NCBI RefSeq assembly: GCF_000177635.2
Contig: NC_014836.1
Coordinates: forward strand, 2,464,001 to 2,528,000
From: Desulfurispirillum indicum S5
Lineage (GTDB): Bacteria > Chrysiogenota > Chrysiogenetes > Chrysiogenales > Chrysiogenaceae
DNA: 64,000 nt
Direction: 5' to 3'
This document shows, piece by piece, positions 27,722 to 37,303 of this stretch. Every line of letters starts with the position of its first letter. Position 1 is the first letter of the stretch. The position numbers and the translations under genes are program-made. Below the pieces are notes generated by a model that saw nothing but the letters and a program-made list of their open reading frames with translations, was not told where the DNA came from and searched no databases.

Positions 27722-29676
27722 TTTACGCACAGTCAAGCCTCGCGGTCGTTCTCTTCTGCCTGTTCGTTGCCCTGGTACTGGGGCTGACCTTCTATCTTGC
27801 CCGCAAGACGACTTCGGCTGCCGGTTACTACGCGGCAGGCGGTGGTGTTCACTGGTTCACCAACGGGGTCGCCTTTGCCGGTGACTACCTTTCCGCAGCA
27901 TCTTTCCTGGGGATTGCCGGTATGATTGCCACGGTTGGCTTTGATGGCTGGATGTACTCCCTGGGGTATCTCGGTGGATGGATTGTCGCTCTTTTCCTGG
28001 TGGCAGAACCCCTGAAGCGCCTTGGGAAATTTACCTTTACCGATGCCCTTGATTCAAAATTCAACTCAAAGGCCATTCAGCTGATGGCGGGTATCAGTAC
28101 TCTGGTGGTATCTGTTTTCTACCTGATTCCGCAGATGGTCGGTGCTGGTACGCTGGTAACACCTCTGCTGGGCCTTCCCCACGCGGCTGGTGTCGTGATT
28201 GTTGGTGTTATTGTTACGATTATCGTTGCCTCGGCGGGAATGGCCTCCACCACGATGGTGCAGTTCCTTAAGGGTGTGCTCTTGATCATCTTCTCAACGG
28301 TTCTGGTTATCGGACTGCTGGTTCGCGGTCTCTCCACAGAGCCCGATCATGGTGGAACCCGCGAATTCTACAACTTCCAGCAGATGGAAGCAGCGCTGGC
28401 TGCCGATGGTTCACTGGTTCTCCCCGCCAACAGTGGCTATGAGGTGGTGGATGGCTGGAAGCAGTCAGTCTATGCACAGAAAGGCTACGCTCGTCTGAAG
28501 TCCCAGCGTGATGGCTACGAGACGATCTGGCGTATCGAGGAAACTGCTGCTGGAATCGTGCTCAATGAAGCCATGTATCGCGAAACCCTTGCTGATGGCA
28601 CTCGTCTGTATAACGGTGCCCCTGCTGAAGAGGGTCGCTTTGTCCCCGTAGGCCAGGCCAAAGAGATTATGATTGATGGCGAAGTCGTCATGCAGACTGG
28701 CCCCATCGGTCCATTGGCTTTCCTGACGGCACTGCGCGACAGTACCATTGTCCTGTGGGGCACTGAGCATATGCGTGACGGCGACAATATTATCGTAGTC
28801 TACTACCAGAAGCCGACTCCCGGCAACGAGGTGCTGCGTCCCGGTATCCTGCTGCAGGTGGAAAATGCCACCCTGGTTCAGCAGCTGAACTTTATCTCCC
28901 TGATGCTGGCGCTGTTCTGCGGTACGGCGGCCCTGCCCCATATCCTGATCCGTTACTACACGGTTCCCAGCCAGGCAGATGCCCGCAAGTCCACCATTGT
29001 GGCGATTGGTCTCATCGGTTTCTTCTACATCCTGACCCTCTACCTTGGGCTGGGCGCCATGACCAGTGGTGTGGTAAACATCATGGACAGCAATATGGCG
29101 GCGCCGTTACTGTCCCTCTCCTTCGGGGTGGTGCTCTTTGCGATCATCTCGTCCATCGCCTTCGCGACGGTGCTTGGAACGGTGTCTGGCCTGATCGTTG
29201 CCTCCTCGGGTGCCTTGGCCCACGATCTGCTTGATAACTTCTTTGGTGTCAAATTTACCGATCAGGGAAAGGTGCGGGCCGGAAAGATTGCCGCGGTTAC
29301 TGTTGGTATCTTTGCGATCTATCTTGGTATCCTGTTTGAGGGCATGAACGTGAGCTTCCTGGTGGGCTGGGCCTTTGCCATCGCGGCTTCTGCCAACCTG
29401 CCGGCCATTGTCATGCTGCTCTTCTGGAAGAAGACCACGGCGTATGGGATTGCGGCATCGGTGGGAACGGGTATTGTTTCCGCTCTCGGCCTCATCCTGC
29501 TGTCGCCTGATATGTATACCCGCTATGGCCTGTTGCCCCAGGACGCTCCCATGGTTCTGAACAACCCGGGTATCATCTCCATCCCCCTGAGCTTCCTGGC
29601 TCTGGTGGTGGTGTCCCTGATGACCCAGAAGCACAATGAGGGTCTTGCCACTGAAGGTGAAGGCGCGACCAGCTGA
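27718..29676 (+). CDS. ActP-like cation/acetate symporter with large extra loop
   Basis: SSS-family permease, 652 residues against about 550 for E. coli ActP. N-terminal motifs YYAAGGGVHWFTNGVAFAGD and SAASFLGIAGMIA, and the GTAALPHILIRYYTVPSQADARKS segment, mark an acetate/glycolate-type carrier. The excess length is a hydrophilic stretch at about residues 205-380 between membrane helices (begins STEPDHGG), probably external. Substrate is inferred from family. Coupled to DUF485 by a 4-bp overlap. Confidence 0.9.
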   Translation: MIYAQSSLAVVLFCLFVALVLGLTFYLARKTTSAAGYYAAGGGVHWFTNGVAFAGDYLSAASFLGIAGMIATVGFDGWMYSLGYLGGWIVALFLVAEPLKRLGKFTFTDALDSKFNSKAIQLMAGISTLVVSVFYLIPQMVGAGTLVTPLLGLPHAAGVVIVGVIVTIIVASAGMASTTMVQFLKGVLLIIFSTVLVIGLLVRGLSTEPDHGGTREFYNFQQMEAALAADGSLVLPANSGYEVVDGWKQSVYAQKGYARLKSQRDGYETIWRIEETAAGIVLNEAMYRETLADGTRLYNGAPAEEGRFVPVGQAKEIMIDGEVVMQTGPIGPLAFLTALRDSTIVLWGTEHMRDGDNIIVVYYQKPTPGNEVLRPGILLQVENATLVQQLNFISLMLALFCGTAALPHILIRYYTVPSQADARKSTIVAIGLIGFFYILTLYLGLGAMTSGVVNIMDSNMAAPLLSLSFGVVLFAIISSIAFATVLGTVSGLIVASSGALAHDLLDNFFGVKFTDQGKVRAGKIAAVTVGIFAIYLGILFEGMNVSFLVGWAFAIAASANLPAIVMLLFWKKTTAYGIAASVGTGIVSALGLILLSPDMYTRYGLLPQDAPMVLNNPGIISIPLSFLALVVVSLMTQKHNEGLATEGEGATS

Positions 29677-29703
29677 TCTGCTGAAATAAAAAATACTTTC
29701 GGG

Positions 29704-29736
29704 AAGCATGCGGCAGACTCTGCCGCATGCTTTTTC
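29704..29736 (+). terminator. Terminator after the ActP-like operon
   Basis: 12-bp stem AAGCATGCGGCA (29704-29715) / TGCCGCATGCTT (29721-29732), then TTT. Confidence 0.9.
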
Positions 29737-29818
29737 ATTACCGGCAGGGCATATTGGCGCTTGTCAATTTGCAGGACTTGCAGTAGGTTAGCGACGAATT
29801 TTTGAAAGAGGAAGGCCC

Positions 29819-30442
29819 ATGAGACGATTTCGTTTTACGGTTTTGGCAATATGCATGCTGTTGCTCTACCTTGCCTGGGGTGACATGCAGATTACCCTGC
29901 GCAATGGAGCTCCGGAGACAGTGAGTGCGCGTGATGTCTATCTGGACGGTTATCCCCGTGAATGGCTTGAGCTGAAGGGGGGCTATCTGGATCTGCAGAG
30001 GGCTATATCCACTTCGGGAACGGTTGAGCTCGATGCCCTGGTGTTACCGCTTATGCCCGATCGTCGCTATGATGGAGAGATCCGTATTCTGGTGGAGACC
30101 CGCGATGAGGAGCTGCTGCACCACTTTGCCCAGTATCACTTCCGCTCCCCAACCCAGGAGCAGAAGCGACGTTACCTTGAGGAGCATCTGGACGCCTTTC
30201 ATCCCCAGCGCGATATCATCGGACTGGTGGCAACGGGCAGTGCGTCGCAGCGCAACCGCGGGAAAATCCTTGACATTGCGGCCAGTGCCGGGTTGGATAT
30301 CCATCCTGAAGTGATCTATGTGAGCGAGGGGAACACGCCACCACGGTATCGTGGGTGGTTCTATCTGATAGTCGGTGTCCTGGGCATAGCGCGGGTATTG
30401 ACAACCTGGAATGCCAGACCGGAGGCGCAACGCTCAGCCTGA
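29819..30442 (+). CDS. Membrane-anchored protein of unknown function
   Basis: 207 residues, not recognised. An N-terminal hydrophobic segment (~5-20, LAICMLLLYLAW) and a C-terminal helix (~180-197, WFYLIVGVLGIARVL) flank a mainly soluble region that would be periplasmic. It has one Cys and no catalytic signature. A GAGGAAGG site precedes ATG 29819. It stands alone; the 233 bp after it hold only the promoter of the next gene. Confidence 0.6.
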   Translation: MRRFRFTVLAICMLLLYLAWGDMQITLRNGAPETVSARDVYLDGYPREWLELKGGYLDLQRAISTSGTVELDALVLPLMPDRRYDGEIRILVETRDEELLHHFAQYHFRSPTQEQKRRYLEEHLDAFHPQRDIIGLVATGSASQRNRGKILDIAASAGLDIHPEVIYVSEGNTPPRYRGWFYLIVGVLGIARVLTTWNARPEAQRSA

Positions 30443-30616
30443 GCAAGGGATACTGGCTGTCCGCGTCGCATCTGCGATGAAGCCGGTGGCCGTGCTCTTC
30501 GTCTGCAGACACAGGTGCCGGGAGCCGCTCTGTGGAGAGTGGGCTTTTCGGTGCGTGGTTCGGTATTATCCGGCGCTTATCCGTAAAACATCTGGGGTAA
30601 ATGGCAGTATTTTCCT

Positions 30617-30645
30617 TTGACAGTGCCTGTGAAACGCTATACTGT
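30617..30645 (+). promoter_or_regulatory. Probable promoter of the aminotransferase-ddl-ftsQAZ cluster
   Basis: TTGACA (30617-30622), then TATACT (30638-30643, 15-nt spacer) or TACTGT (30640-30645, 17-nt spacer), about 35-50 bp before ATG 30676. Confidence 0.45.
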
Positions 30646-30675
30646 AAGAAAATTTTTTTATGGGGTGCTCTTTGT

Positions 30676-31887
30676 ATGCCATACCTGAAGTCTCAGCATC
30701 TTTGTGATGTCAATTACGAAATACGGGGCAAAATAGCCCAAAAGTCCGCTGAATTACTGCGATCGGGCCACAATATTATTGAGCTCAATATCGGAAATCC
30801 AGCACAGTTCGGGTTTCGTGTGCCTGAAGCCATTAACCAGGCGATAACGCAGAATATTATCCAGGCAGAAGCCTACACGGACTCCAAGGGGATTTTTCCT
30901 GCGCGCCAGGCGGTGGTCAATGAAGTACAGCTGCAGGGTATCGCCGATGTGAAAATTGAGCATGTGTTTCTGGGCAATGGGGTCAGTGAGCTGATTCTCC
31001 TGGCGATGGAAGCTCTGTTGAATCCTGGGGACGAAGTGCTGATTCCCTCACCGGATTATCCGTTGTGGACAGCTGCTGTGCGCCTTTCTGGCGGCAAGGC
31101 GGTTCACTACAACTGTATTGAAGAGAAGGGCTGGATTCCCGACCTTGCGGATATGGAAGCCAAGATAACCTCGCGTACCAAGGCGATTGTCGTCATCAAT
31201 CCCAATAATCCCACGGGCGCTGTCTATGACCGCGAGACGCTGACGGAAATTGTGGATCTTGCCCGCACCCATAACCTGATCCTCTACAGTGACGAGATTT
31301 ACAATAAGATTACCTACGACGGGATTGAGCACATTCCCATGGCTTCCCTTTCCACTGATGTTCTGACCGTTACTTTCGGGGGCCTCAGTAAGGTCTACCG
31401 CGCAGCGGGCTACCGGGTGGGATGGCTCTACTTCAGTGGCCCGGTGCGGGAAGCTGAAGACTATATTGACGGCATAACACTGCTTGCCAGCATGCGGCTG
31501 TGTTCCAACGCCCTTGGGCAGTGGGGCGTGCAGGCGGCACTTGGTGGCATTCAGTCCATCTTCTCCCTGACGGCGCCCGGCGGCCGTCTGTACAATCAGC
31601 GCAATGCGGTGTACGAGCGACTCAACGCCATTGACGGTGTGCATTGCGCCAAACCTCTGGGTGCTCTCTATGCCTTTCCTTCATTTGACCTCAGGCGTTT
31701 CCGTTTCAAGAATGACGAAGACTTTGTCTACCGCTTTCTCAGTGAACAGCAGGTGCTTCTCGTTCAAGGGAAGGGCTTTAACTACTTCAGTGAGTGTCAC
31801 TTCCGGGTGGTCTTCCTGCCGCAGGTTGACCTGATCAACGACGCCATGGATCGCCTCGAAGAGTTCCTGCGGGAAAACCAGGCATGA
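30676..31887 (+). CDS. alaA: PLP-dependent aminotransferase, AlaA-like
   Basis: Class I/II aminotransferase, probably glutamate-pyruvate transaminase by likeness to E. coli AlaA. 403 residues from ATG 30676; the frame is open to 30601 but that part overlaps the promoter. Motifs: IGNPAQFGF, NPNNPTGAVYDRETL, YSDEIYNKITYDG, and the PLP lysine in FGGLSKVYRAAGYRVGW. It supplies alanine, and the D-Ala-D-Ala ligase gene overlaps its stop by ATGA, linking it to murein precursor synthesis. Confidence 0.88.
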   Translation: MPYLKSQHLCDVNYEIRGKIAQKSAELLRSGHNIIELNIGNPAQFGFRVPEAINQAITQNIIQAEAYTDSKGIFPARQAVVNEVQLQGIADVKIEHVFLGNGVSELILLAMEALLNPGDEVLIPSPDYPLWTAAVRLSGGKAVHYNCIEEKGWIPDLADMEAKITSRTKAIVVINPNNPTGAVYDRETLTEIVDLARTHNLILYSDEIYNKITYDGIEHIPMASLSTDVLTVTFGGLSKVYRAAGYRVGWLYFSGPVREAEDYIDGITLLASMRLCSNALGQWGVQAALGGIQSIFSLTAPGGRLYNQRNAVYERLNAIDGVHCAKPLGALYAFPSFDLRRFRFKNDEDFVYRFLSEQQVLLVQGKGFNYFSECHFRVVFLPQVDLINDAMDRLEEFLRENQA

Positions 31888-32795
31888 TGAAGACCGTAGG
31901 GCTGCTGATGGGCGGCACTTCCCGGGAGCGGGAAGTGTCCGTGCAGAGTGGTACCTTTGTCGGCAAGGCTCTTGAGGAGCTTGGCTACGCTGTGCGCATT
32001 CTGGATCCGCAGGAGCCTCGGTGGCAGGAGAAGCTGATTGGTGTGGATATGGTGTACAACACCCTCCACGGCCCGGTGGGCGAAGATGGTACTGTGCAGG
32101 GATACCTGCAGATGTGTGGAATTCCCTATACGGGAACGGGTGTCCTGGGCAGTGCGGTGTCCATGGATAAGATTGCCGCCAAGCGCATAGCGCTTGCCTG
32201 CGGTATTCCCACCCCTGCCTATCTGGTAGTGACTGCAGATATGGCCCATGGGGCCGTGGATATGCTGGCAAAATCCAGCTTCAGTTTTCCCCTGGTGGTG
32301 AAGGTTCCCCGGGAAGGTTCCAGTATCGGTGTCTTCATCGTGCATGATGCCGGGGAATTTCAGCGGGCCTTGCAGGAATGTCTCCAGCTTGATAGCCAGG
32401 TGATGGTGGAGGAGTATATTCAGGGGTACGAGCTGACCAGTGGTTTTCTTGATGACCTGGCCCTTCCCCTGGTGGGCATTGTTGCGGGCAACGCCTTTTA
32501 CGACTATGCTGCCAAGTACACCAAGGGTATGACTGTCTATGATGTCCCCGGCAAGGTTGATCCATCAGCGGCCTCTCGCGTAGTGGACTACAGCCGCCGA
32601 CTCTGCCGTGCCCTTGGCTTGCGTGGGGCCTTCCGCGTTGACTACATGCTCAAAGATGATGTCCCCTATTTCCTGGAAGTCAATACAAACCCTGGAATGA
32701 CGCAGACCAGTCTCATTCCCAAAGCGGCCGGAGCGGCCGGCATGAGTTTTGCGGACGTGGTTGCAAAGGTTCTGGAAGGTGTCGCAAAGTCTTGA
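31884..32795 (+). CDS. ddl: D-alanine--D-alanine ligase
   Basis: Joins two D-alanines with ATP for peptidoglycan. 303 residues. Motifs: LMGGTSREREVSVQSG, NTLHGPVGEDGTVQGYLQ, ATP-grasp FPLVVKVPREGSSIGV, VMVEEYIQGYE and the C-terminal FLEVNTNPGMTQTSLIPKAA. It overlaps the genes on both sides by four bases. Its place ahead of ftsQAZ is the standard end of a division and cell-wall cluster. Confidence 0.97.
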   Translation: MMKTVGLLMGGTSREREVSVQSGTFVGKALEELGYAVRILDPQEPRWQEKLIGVDMVYNTLHGPVGEDGTVQGYLQMCGIPYTGTGVLGSAVSMDKIAAKRIALACGIPTPAYLVVTADMAHGAVDMLAKSSFSFPLVVKVPREGSSIGVFIVHDAGEFQRALQECLQLDSQVMVEEYIQGYELTSGFLDDLALPLVGIVAGNAFYDYAAKYTKGMTVYDVPGKVDPSAASRVVDYSRRLCRALGLRGAFRVDYMLKDDVPYFLEVNTNPGMTQTSLIPKAAGAAGMSFADVVAKVLEGVAKS

Positions 32796-33526
32796 GTGTA
32801 AAAAACAACAGCCGTCGACTGCCCGTGGCCGCCACTGTCGCCGTATTTCTCGCTGGTCTGAGCGTCTACTGGTATTACCTTGCCTCTCCCCTTTTTCCCT
32901 TGCGTGCTGTCGTGAAGGAAAATCACTATTACGCCCGCGAGGAAAAGATAACAGCACTGTTTACAAATTACCTGGGAAAGGATATCCTTGCCCTGGACAT
33001 TCAGTCGGTAGCACAGGAGCTTGCAGGATTGCCATGGGTAAAAAGTGTGGCCGTCTTTCGCAAGCTCAATGGTGTTGTCCAAGTGGTTCTTTCAGAGTAC
33101 CAGCCTGGGTACATACTGAAAACTCCTCAGGCAAAACGTTTCTACATCTCCGCTGACGGTTATGTCATGGAGGAGGTACACGGGGCCATGGATCGCAAGC
33201 TTGAGTACCATGGCATTCATCTGCCTGAGATTTTTACCGCTGAGTCAGGTGTTGCCCCTGGCGACTTTATATGGCAGACGCCACTGCTGTACTCGCTGGC
33301 GCAGAGTGTGCCGGAGGACTTCCTGCTGGATTTTTCCATCCGCCTCGAAAGCGGGGGGATTGTCCTGGTCAAGGGCAACATGGAAGTGTTCCTGGGCGAA
33401 GACAAATATCCGCGGAAAGCTGACGCGCTGGCAAGTGTGCTGGGTCAGCCATTTTCGTTTTATCTTGACTACAGGGTCCATATAGATGACAACGCTGTGT
33501 ATATCAGGGAGAGCTTGGGGAACTAA
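32792..33526 (+). CDS. ftsQ: Cell division protein FtsQ/DivIB
   Basis: Bitopic divisome protein. 244 residues: short basic cytoplasmic tail, one membrane helix (~12-30), a POTRA domain (LFPLRAVVKENHYYAREEKI... WVKSVAVFRKLNGVVQVVLSEYQP) and the FtsQ beta domain. Starts at a TTG overlapping the ddl stop (TTGA). Divergent in sequence, as usual for FtsQ, but position and domain order support it. Confidence 0.9.
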   Translation: MSVKNNSRRLPVAATVAVFLAGLSVYWYYLASPLFPLRAVVKENHYYAREEKITALFTNYLGKDILALDIQSVAQELAGLPWVKSVAVFRKLNGVVQVVLSEYQPGYILKTPQAKRFYISADGYVMEEVHGAMDRKLEYHGIHLPEIFTAESGVAPGDFIWQTPLLYSLAQSVPEDFLLDFSIRLESGGIVLVKGNMEVFLGEDKYPRKADALASVLGQPFSFYLDYRVHIDDNAVYIRESLGN

Positions 33527-34791
33527 TGTCAAAAGAAAGCGCTGAACAGAAAAACATTATCGTCGGACTCGATATCGGTACCACGAAAGTCTGTGTGGTT
33601 GTCGGTCAGGTCAAAAGTGATGGTTCCATCAATGTCATCGGTATCGGCAAGGCTGAGTCGCGGGGCATCCGCAAAGGAATAGTGGTCAATATCGACCAGA
33701 CCGTGGATGCCATACGCAAGGCCGTCAACGAAGCGCAGCTCATGGCAGGTGTTCCCATCCGTGACGTGTATGTCAGTATTGCCGGCGCCCATACCAAGGG
33801 CCAGAATTCCCGCGGTGTTATCGCCATAAAAAACAAGGAAGTCAGCCTCGAAGATATCGACCGCGTGATCGAGTCTGCCCGGGCCGTGGATATATCACTG
33901 GATCGTCAGATAGTACATGTGCTTCCCCAGGAATACGTTGTCGATGGTCAGGACTCCATCAAGGATCCCCTGGGCATGAGTGGTGTGCGCCTGGAGATAG
34001 AGGTACATATTGTTACCGCCTCTAAAACCTCTGTCGAAAATATAGTCAAGAGCTGCAACCGCGCCGGACTGAATATCTCTTCGCTGGTGCTGAGCCAGCT
34101 GGCCACCTCCCATGCCGTTCTCGCCCATGATGAACGGGATCTCGGGGTCGCCGTAGTTGATATCGGCGGCGGAACCACGGACGTGGCCATCGTCATTGAA
34201 GGCAGCCCCTGGCACACCTGCAGCATCCCGTTCGGTGGTGTCAACATCACCAATGATATCGCTATTGCCCTTAAGACTCCCTTCAAGGAAGCGGAGAGGA
34301 TCAAGCTCGACTACGGCAGCGCCCAGGTGCGTCCCCAGGATGAGAACAGCATTGTGGAAGTTCCGGGTGTTGGTGGACGTGATCCCAAGCGGCTCTCCCG
34401 CTATGTGCTGAGCCAGATTATCAACCCGCGCGTGGTGGAAATCATGGGCTGGGTGCGCAAGGAACTCGTGAGCGCAGGCCTTGAGGAGCGTATAACCAGT
34501 GGTATTGTCCTGACCGGCGGGACCAGCCAGATGGAAGGTATTGGCACCGAGACGGCCAAGGTCTTTGGAACCGAGGTGCGTAAGGGAATTCCCAGCAGAA
34601 TTGGTGGCCTGGTGGACATAGCCAGTGCGCCGGAGTATTCAACTGCTGTTGGGCTCGTGCTTTATGCTGCTTCGGAAAATCCGTTTCTCTTCCAGGCCGG
34701 CGTCGAAATCCACTCAGATGGGCCCCAGGGCTCAGGATCCATGAAAAAAGTTGCACAGAAAGTTCAAAAACTGTTTGGAGAATTCTTTTAA
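33526..34791 (+). CDS. ftsA: Cell division protein FtsA
   Basis: Actin-like protein that tethers FtsZ to the membrane. 421 residues. Phosphate-1 loop GLDIGTTKVCVVVG, SHS2 1C domain (~85-165), [31 protein letters not shown], and a C-terminal amphipathic tail (MKKVAQKVQKLFGEFF) that fits a membrane-targeting helix. ATG overlaps the ftsQ stop (TAATG). Confidence 0.97.
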   Translation: MSKESAEQKNIIVGLDIGTTKVCVVVGQVKSDGSINVIGIGKAESRGIRKGIVVNIDQTVDAIRKAVNEAQLMAGVPIRDVYVSIAGAHTKGQNSRGVIAIKNKEVSLEDIDRVIESARAVDISLDRQIVHVLPQEYVVDGQDSIKDPLGMSGVRLEIEVHIVTASKTSVENIVKSCNRAGLNISSLVLSQLATSHAVLAHDERDLGVAVVDIGGGTTDVAIVIEGSPWHTCSIPFGGVNITNDIAIALKTPFKEAERIKLDYGSAQVRPQDENSIVEVPGVGGRDPKRLSRYVLSQIINPRVVEIMGWVRKELVSAGLEERITSGIVLTGGTSQMEGIGTETAKVFGTEVRKGIPSRIGGLVDIASAPEYSTAVGLVLYAASENPFLFQAGVEIHSDGPQGSGSMKKVAQKVQKLFGEFF

Positions 34792-34843
34792 AAATATGCT
34801 ATATAAAGAAAAGCCATTACGTGACCGGTCAATTCCCACGACC

Positions 34844-34868
34844 ATTTCCGGTCGCTGGTACCGGAAAT
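34844..34868 (+). promoter_or_regulatory. Perfect stem-loop in the ftsA-ftsZ gap
   Basis: ATTTCCGGT (34844-34852) pairs with ACCGGAAAT (34860-34868), 7-nt loop, with no T run. An outer CGACCAT/ATGGTCG pair could extend it. It may be part of a leader controlling ftsZ. Confidence 0.45.
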
Positions 34869-34959
34869 CATGAACGGTATCATGGTCGCGTTCGTGGCAT
34901 CAGTAGCCGAGTGTGCTATTGTTGGGACCAGCTCAACGCTATGCGAGGGGGACTAACGT

Positions 34960-36339
34960 ATGTTGGAATTTGAAGAAGATTATATACCCGGTGCGACCAT
35001 TAAGGTCGTTGGTGTCGGCGGAGCTGGCGGAAATGCTGTCAACAGCATGATCGACGCCTCCCTGGAGGGCGTTGAGTTCATCACCGCCAACACGGATCAG
35101 CGCGCCCTTGACATATCCAAAGCACCGGTGAAACTTCAGATAGGATCGAAGCTCACCCGCGGCCTTGGTGCAGGAGCAAATCCCGATGTGGGACGTAAAG
35201 CGGCTGAAGAAGACGTGGAACGACTGCGTGAAGCTTTGAGTGGTGCGGATATGGTCTTCGTGACCCTGGGCCTTGGCGGGGGAACCGGTACTGGCGCTTC
35301 GCCGGTTATCGCCAAAATCGCCAAGGAAATGGGCGCCCTGACCATTGCGGTGGCCACCATGCCTTTTGCCTTTGAAGGACGTCGCCGTATCCAGGTGGCC
35401 CAGAAGGGGTACCTCGAACTGCGGGAGTTCGTCGACAGCATCATCACCATTCCCAATCAAAGCCTTTTTGAAATCTGCGACAAAAGCACCAAACTCACGG
35501 AAGCCTACCTCCTGGCGGATGATGTTCTGAAACAGGCCGTTCAGGGCATATCCGACGCCATCAACGTCACCGGTATCGTCAACATCGACTTTGCCGATGT
35601 ACGCACGGTCATGTCCAACTCTGGCCTGGCTTTAATGGGTACCGGCGAGGCTGAGGGCGAGAATCGGGCTGTCGAGGCTGCCCGCAAGGCCATCACCAGC
35701 CCCCTGCTCAAAGACTTCGATATCTCCGGAGCCAAAAATATCCTTCTGAATATCACCGGCGGCATGGAAACCACCCTCCATGAAATCGAAGCTGTCACCA
35801 AAGTGGTTTCAGAGGCCGCCAAAGGGGAAGCGGAAATTATCTACGGGAACGTCATTAACCCGGACATGCAGAATCGCATGAAGGTTACTGTTATCGCTAC
35901 CAGCTTCCGCAATGACAAGTCCCAGGTGGCCGGAATCCCTTCGGAGGCCCAGCGTAAAGGTACTACAACAGGCATGGAAAGCGGCTTGCGCAAGGCACCC
36001 GAGTCCGTGTCATCATCCCATGAGGGGGTTGCCAGTGCCGCTCAGGTGCGCGCGCCAGAGAGCTCCAGAGGCTCTTCCCATGCGGCTATGGCGGCGCTGG
36101 AGCGCGAGCTGAAAAGCGATGATGAGGATATGATCATTGAGGAGATACCGGCAAAAAGTGCAGGAACCGGGCCGGCGGCCCCAGCAGCACGCAGTGCCGT
36201 GAACCCTGAGTTTATTTCCATCAAGAAGATTCGCGAAAACCAGAGCGCCGATGTGCAGAAAATCCATCAGATTCTCGGCGGCAATGACGAGACCGATTAC
36301 TTTGATATTCCGGCGTTTTTGCGCAATCAGGCTGATTAA
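34960..36339 (+). CDS. ftsZ: Cell division protein FtsZ
   Basis: Tubulin-like GTPase of the division ring. 459 residues. GTP-binding [16 protein letters not shown], tubulin signature [14 protein letters not shown], and T7-loop region [12 protein letters not shown] variable linker (~325-445) ends in the conserved tail [14 protein letters not shown] that binds FtsA and other partners. GAGGGGG precedes ATG 34960. A GNRA-loop terminator follows. Confidence 0.98.
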   Translation: MLEFEEDYIPGATIKVVGVGGAGGNAVNSMIDASLEGVEFITANTDQRALDISKAPVKLQIGSKLTRGLGAGANPDVGRKAAEEDVERLREALSGADMVFVTLGLGGGTGTGASPVIAKIAKEMGALTIAVATMPFAFEGRRRIQVAQKGYLELREFVDSIITIPNQSLFEICDKSTKLTEAYLLADDVLKQAVQGISDAINVTGIVNIDFADVRTVMSNSGLALMGTGEAEGENRAVEAARKAITSPLLKDFDISGAKNILLNITGGMETTLHEIEAVTKVVSEAAKGEAEIIYGNVINPDMQNRMKVTVIATSFRNDKSQVAGIPSEAQRKGTTTGMESGLRKAPESVSSSHEGVASAAQVRAPESSRGSSHAAMAALERELKSDDEDMIIEEIPAKSAGTGPAAPAARSAVNPEFISIKKIRENQSADVQKIHQILGGNDETDYFDIPAFLRNQAD

Positions 36340-36360
36340 AAGACGGCAAATACCTGAAAA

Positions 36361-36394
36361 AGCCGGACACACGAAAGTGTGTCCGGCTTTTTTT
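36361..36394. terminator. Terminator after ftsZ, probably bidirectional
   Basis: 12-bp stem AGCCGGACACAC (36361-36372) / GTGTGTCCGGCT (36377-36388) with a GAAA loop, A-rich before and T-rich after, so it may also end the minus-strand operon. Confidence 0.92.
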
Positions 36395-36409
36395 CTTTGG
36401 TATATGGCC

Positions 36410-37303
36410 TCAAAGGTTCTCCCAGCGGCAGTATATCCCACAGGGCAGGGTTTTGCCATCGCTGACCACGGGCAGGCCGATTTCGCCGCAGGTGATGGCG
36501 CCACGGCGTTTCCCGAGAATATCCTGCAGCATATTGGCGAGAACCGTTGGGGAGATGCCGGTGGTGTAGGAATTAATCAGCAGGAAGCGCGCGTTGGGGG
36601 CCAGGGCAGCTGCGCACAGTTCCAGCAGTTCCCAGAGGTGCTTTTCCAGTTTCCAGGTTTCGCCGCTCTTGCCCCGTCCGTAGGATGGTGGATCCATGAT
36701 GATGGCGTCGTAGGTGCTTCCACGTCGGATCTCCCGCTGCACAAACTTGATGCAGTCATCCACAATGTAGCGGATCGGCGCTTCCTGCAGGCCGTTCAGG
36801 CTGGCATTCTCCCGACACCACTGTACCATTCCCTTGGCGGCATCCACATGGCATACTGCGGCGCCAGATTTGGCTGCCACAATACTGGCCGCACCGGTAT
36901 AGCCGAAGAGGTTGAGCAGGGAAAAGGGGCGCTGCGACTGACGGATGATGGGGCCAAACCAGCTCCAGTTTGCCGCCTGTTCGGGGAAAAGGCCGGTGTG
37001 CTTGAAGTCGGTAGGCCGGACGCGGAAGCGGTAGTCCTGGTAGCGAATCTCCCAGGATGCCGGCAGCTTTCGGGTAAATTCCCACGTGCCACCACCGCTG
37101 GCACTGCGATGGTACCACCCATCGTAGGTGCTCCACTGACCACCCTGAGTGCCCTGCCACAGTACCTGGGGATCGGGGCGCACCAGGCGCACATCCCCCC
37201 ACTTCTCATATTTCATGCCATTGCCACAGTCAAGGAGCTGGTAATCTTCCCAGTCTGTGGCCTGCAGCAAGGGGCGATGGTGAACGGGCAGGGGGTTCAT
37301 CAT
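36410..37303 (-). CDS. Class I SAM-dependent methyltransferase (RlmI/RlmK-like)
   Basis: 297 residues. SAM-binding FSLLNLFGYTGAASIVAAKSG, acidic post-strand-2 residue in CHVDAAKGMVQWCREN, and DPPSYGRGKSG, a DPPxF/Y-type catalytic loop shared with 23S rRNA cytosine-C5 and guanine-N2 methyltransferases. The N-terminal third is a smaller beta domain. Exact rRNA target unknown. It overlaps prmC by ATGA and is last in the operon. Confidence 0.82.
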   Translation of the reverse strand: MMNPLPVHHRPLLQATDWEDYQLLDCGNGMKYEKWGDVRLVRPDPQVLWQGTQGGQWSTYDGWYHRSASGGGTWEFTRKLPASWEIRYQDYRFRVRPTDFKHTGLFPEQAANWSWFGPIIRQSQRPFSLLNLFGYTGAASIVAAKSGAAVCHVDAAKGMVQWCRENASLNGLQEAPIRYIVDDCIKFVQREIRRGSTYDAIIMDPPSYGRGKSGETWKLEKHLWELLELCAAALAPNARFLLINSYTTGISPTVLANMLQDILGKRRGAITCGEIGLPVVSDGKTLPCGIYCRWENL

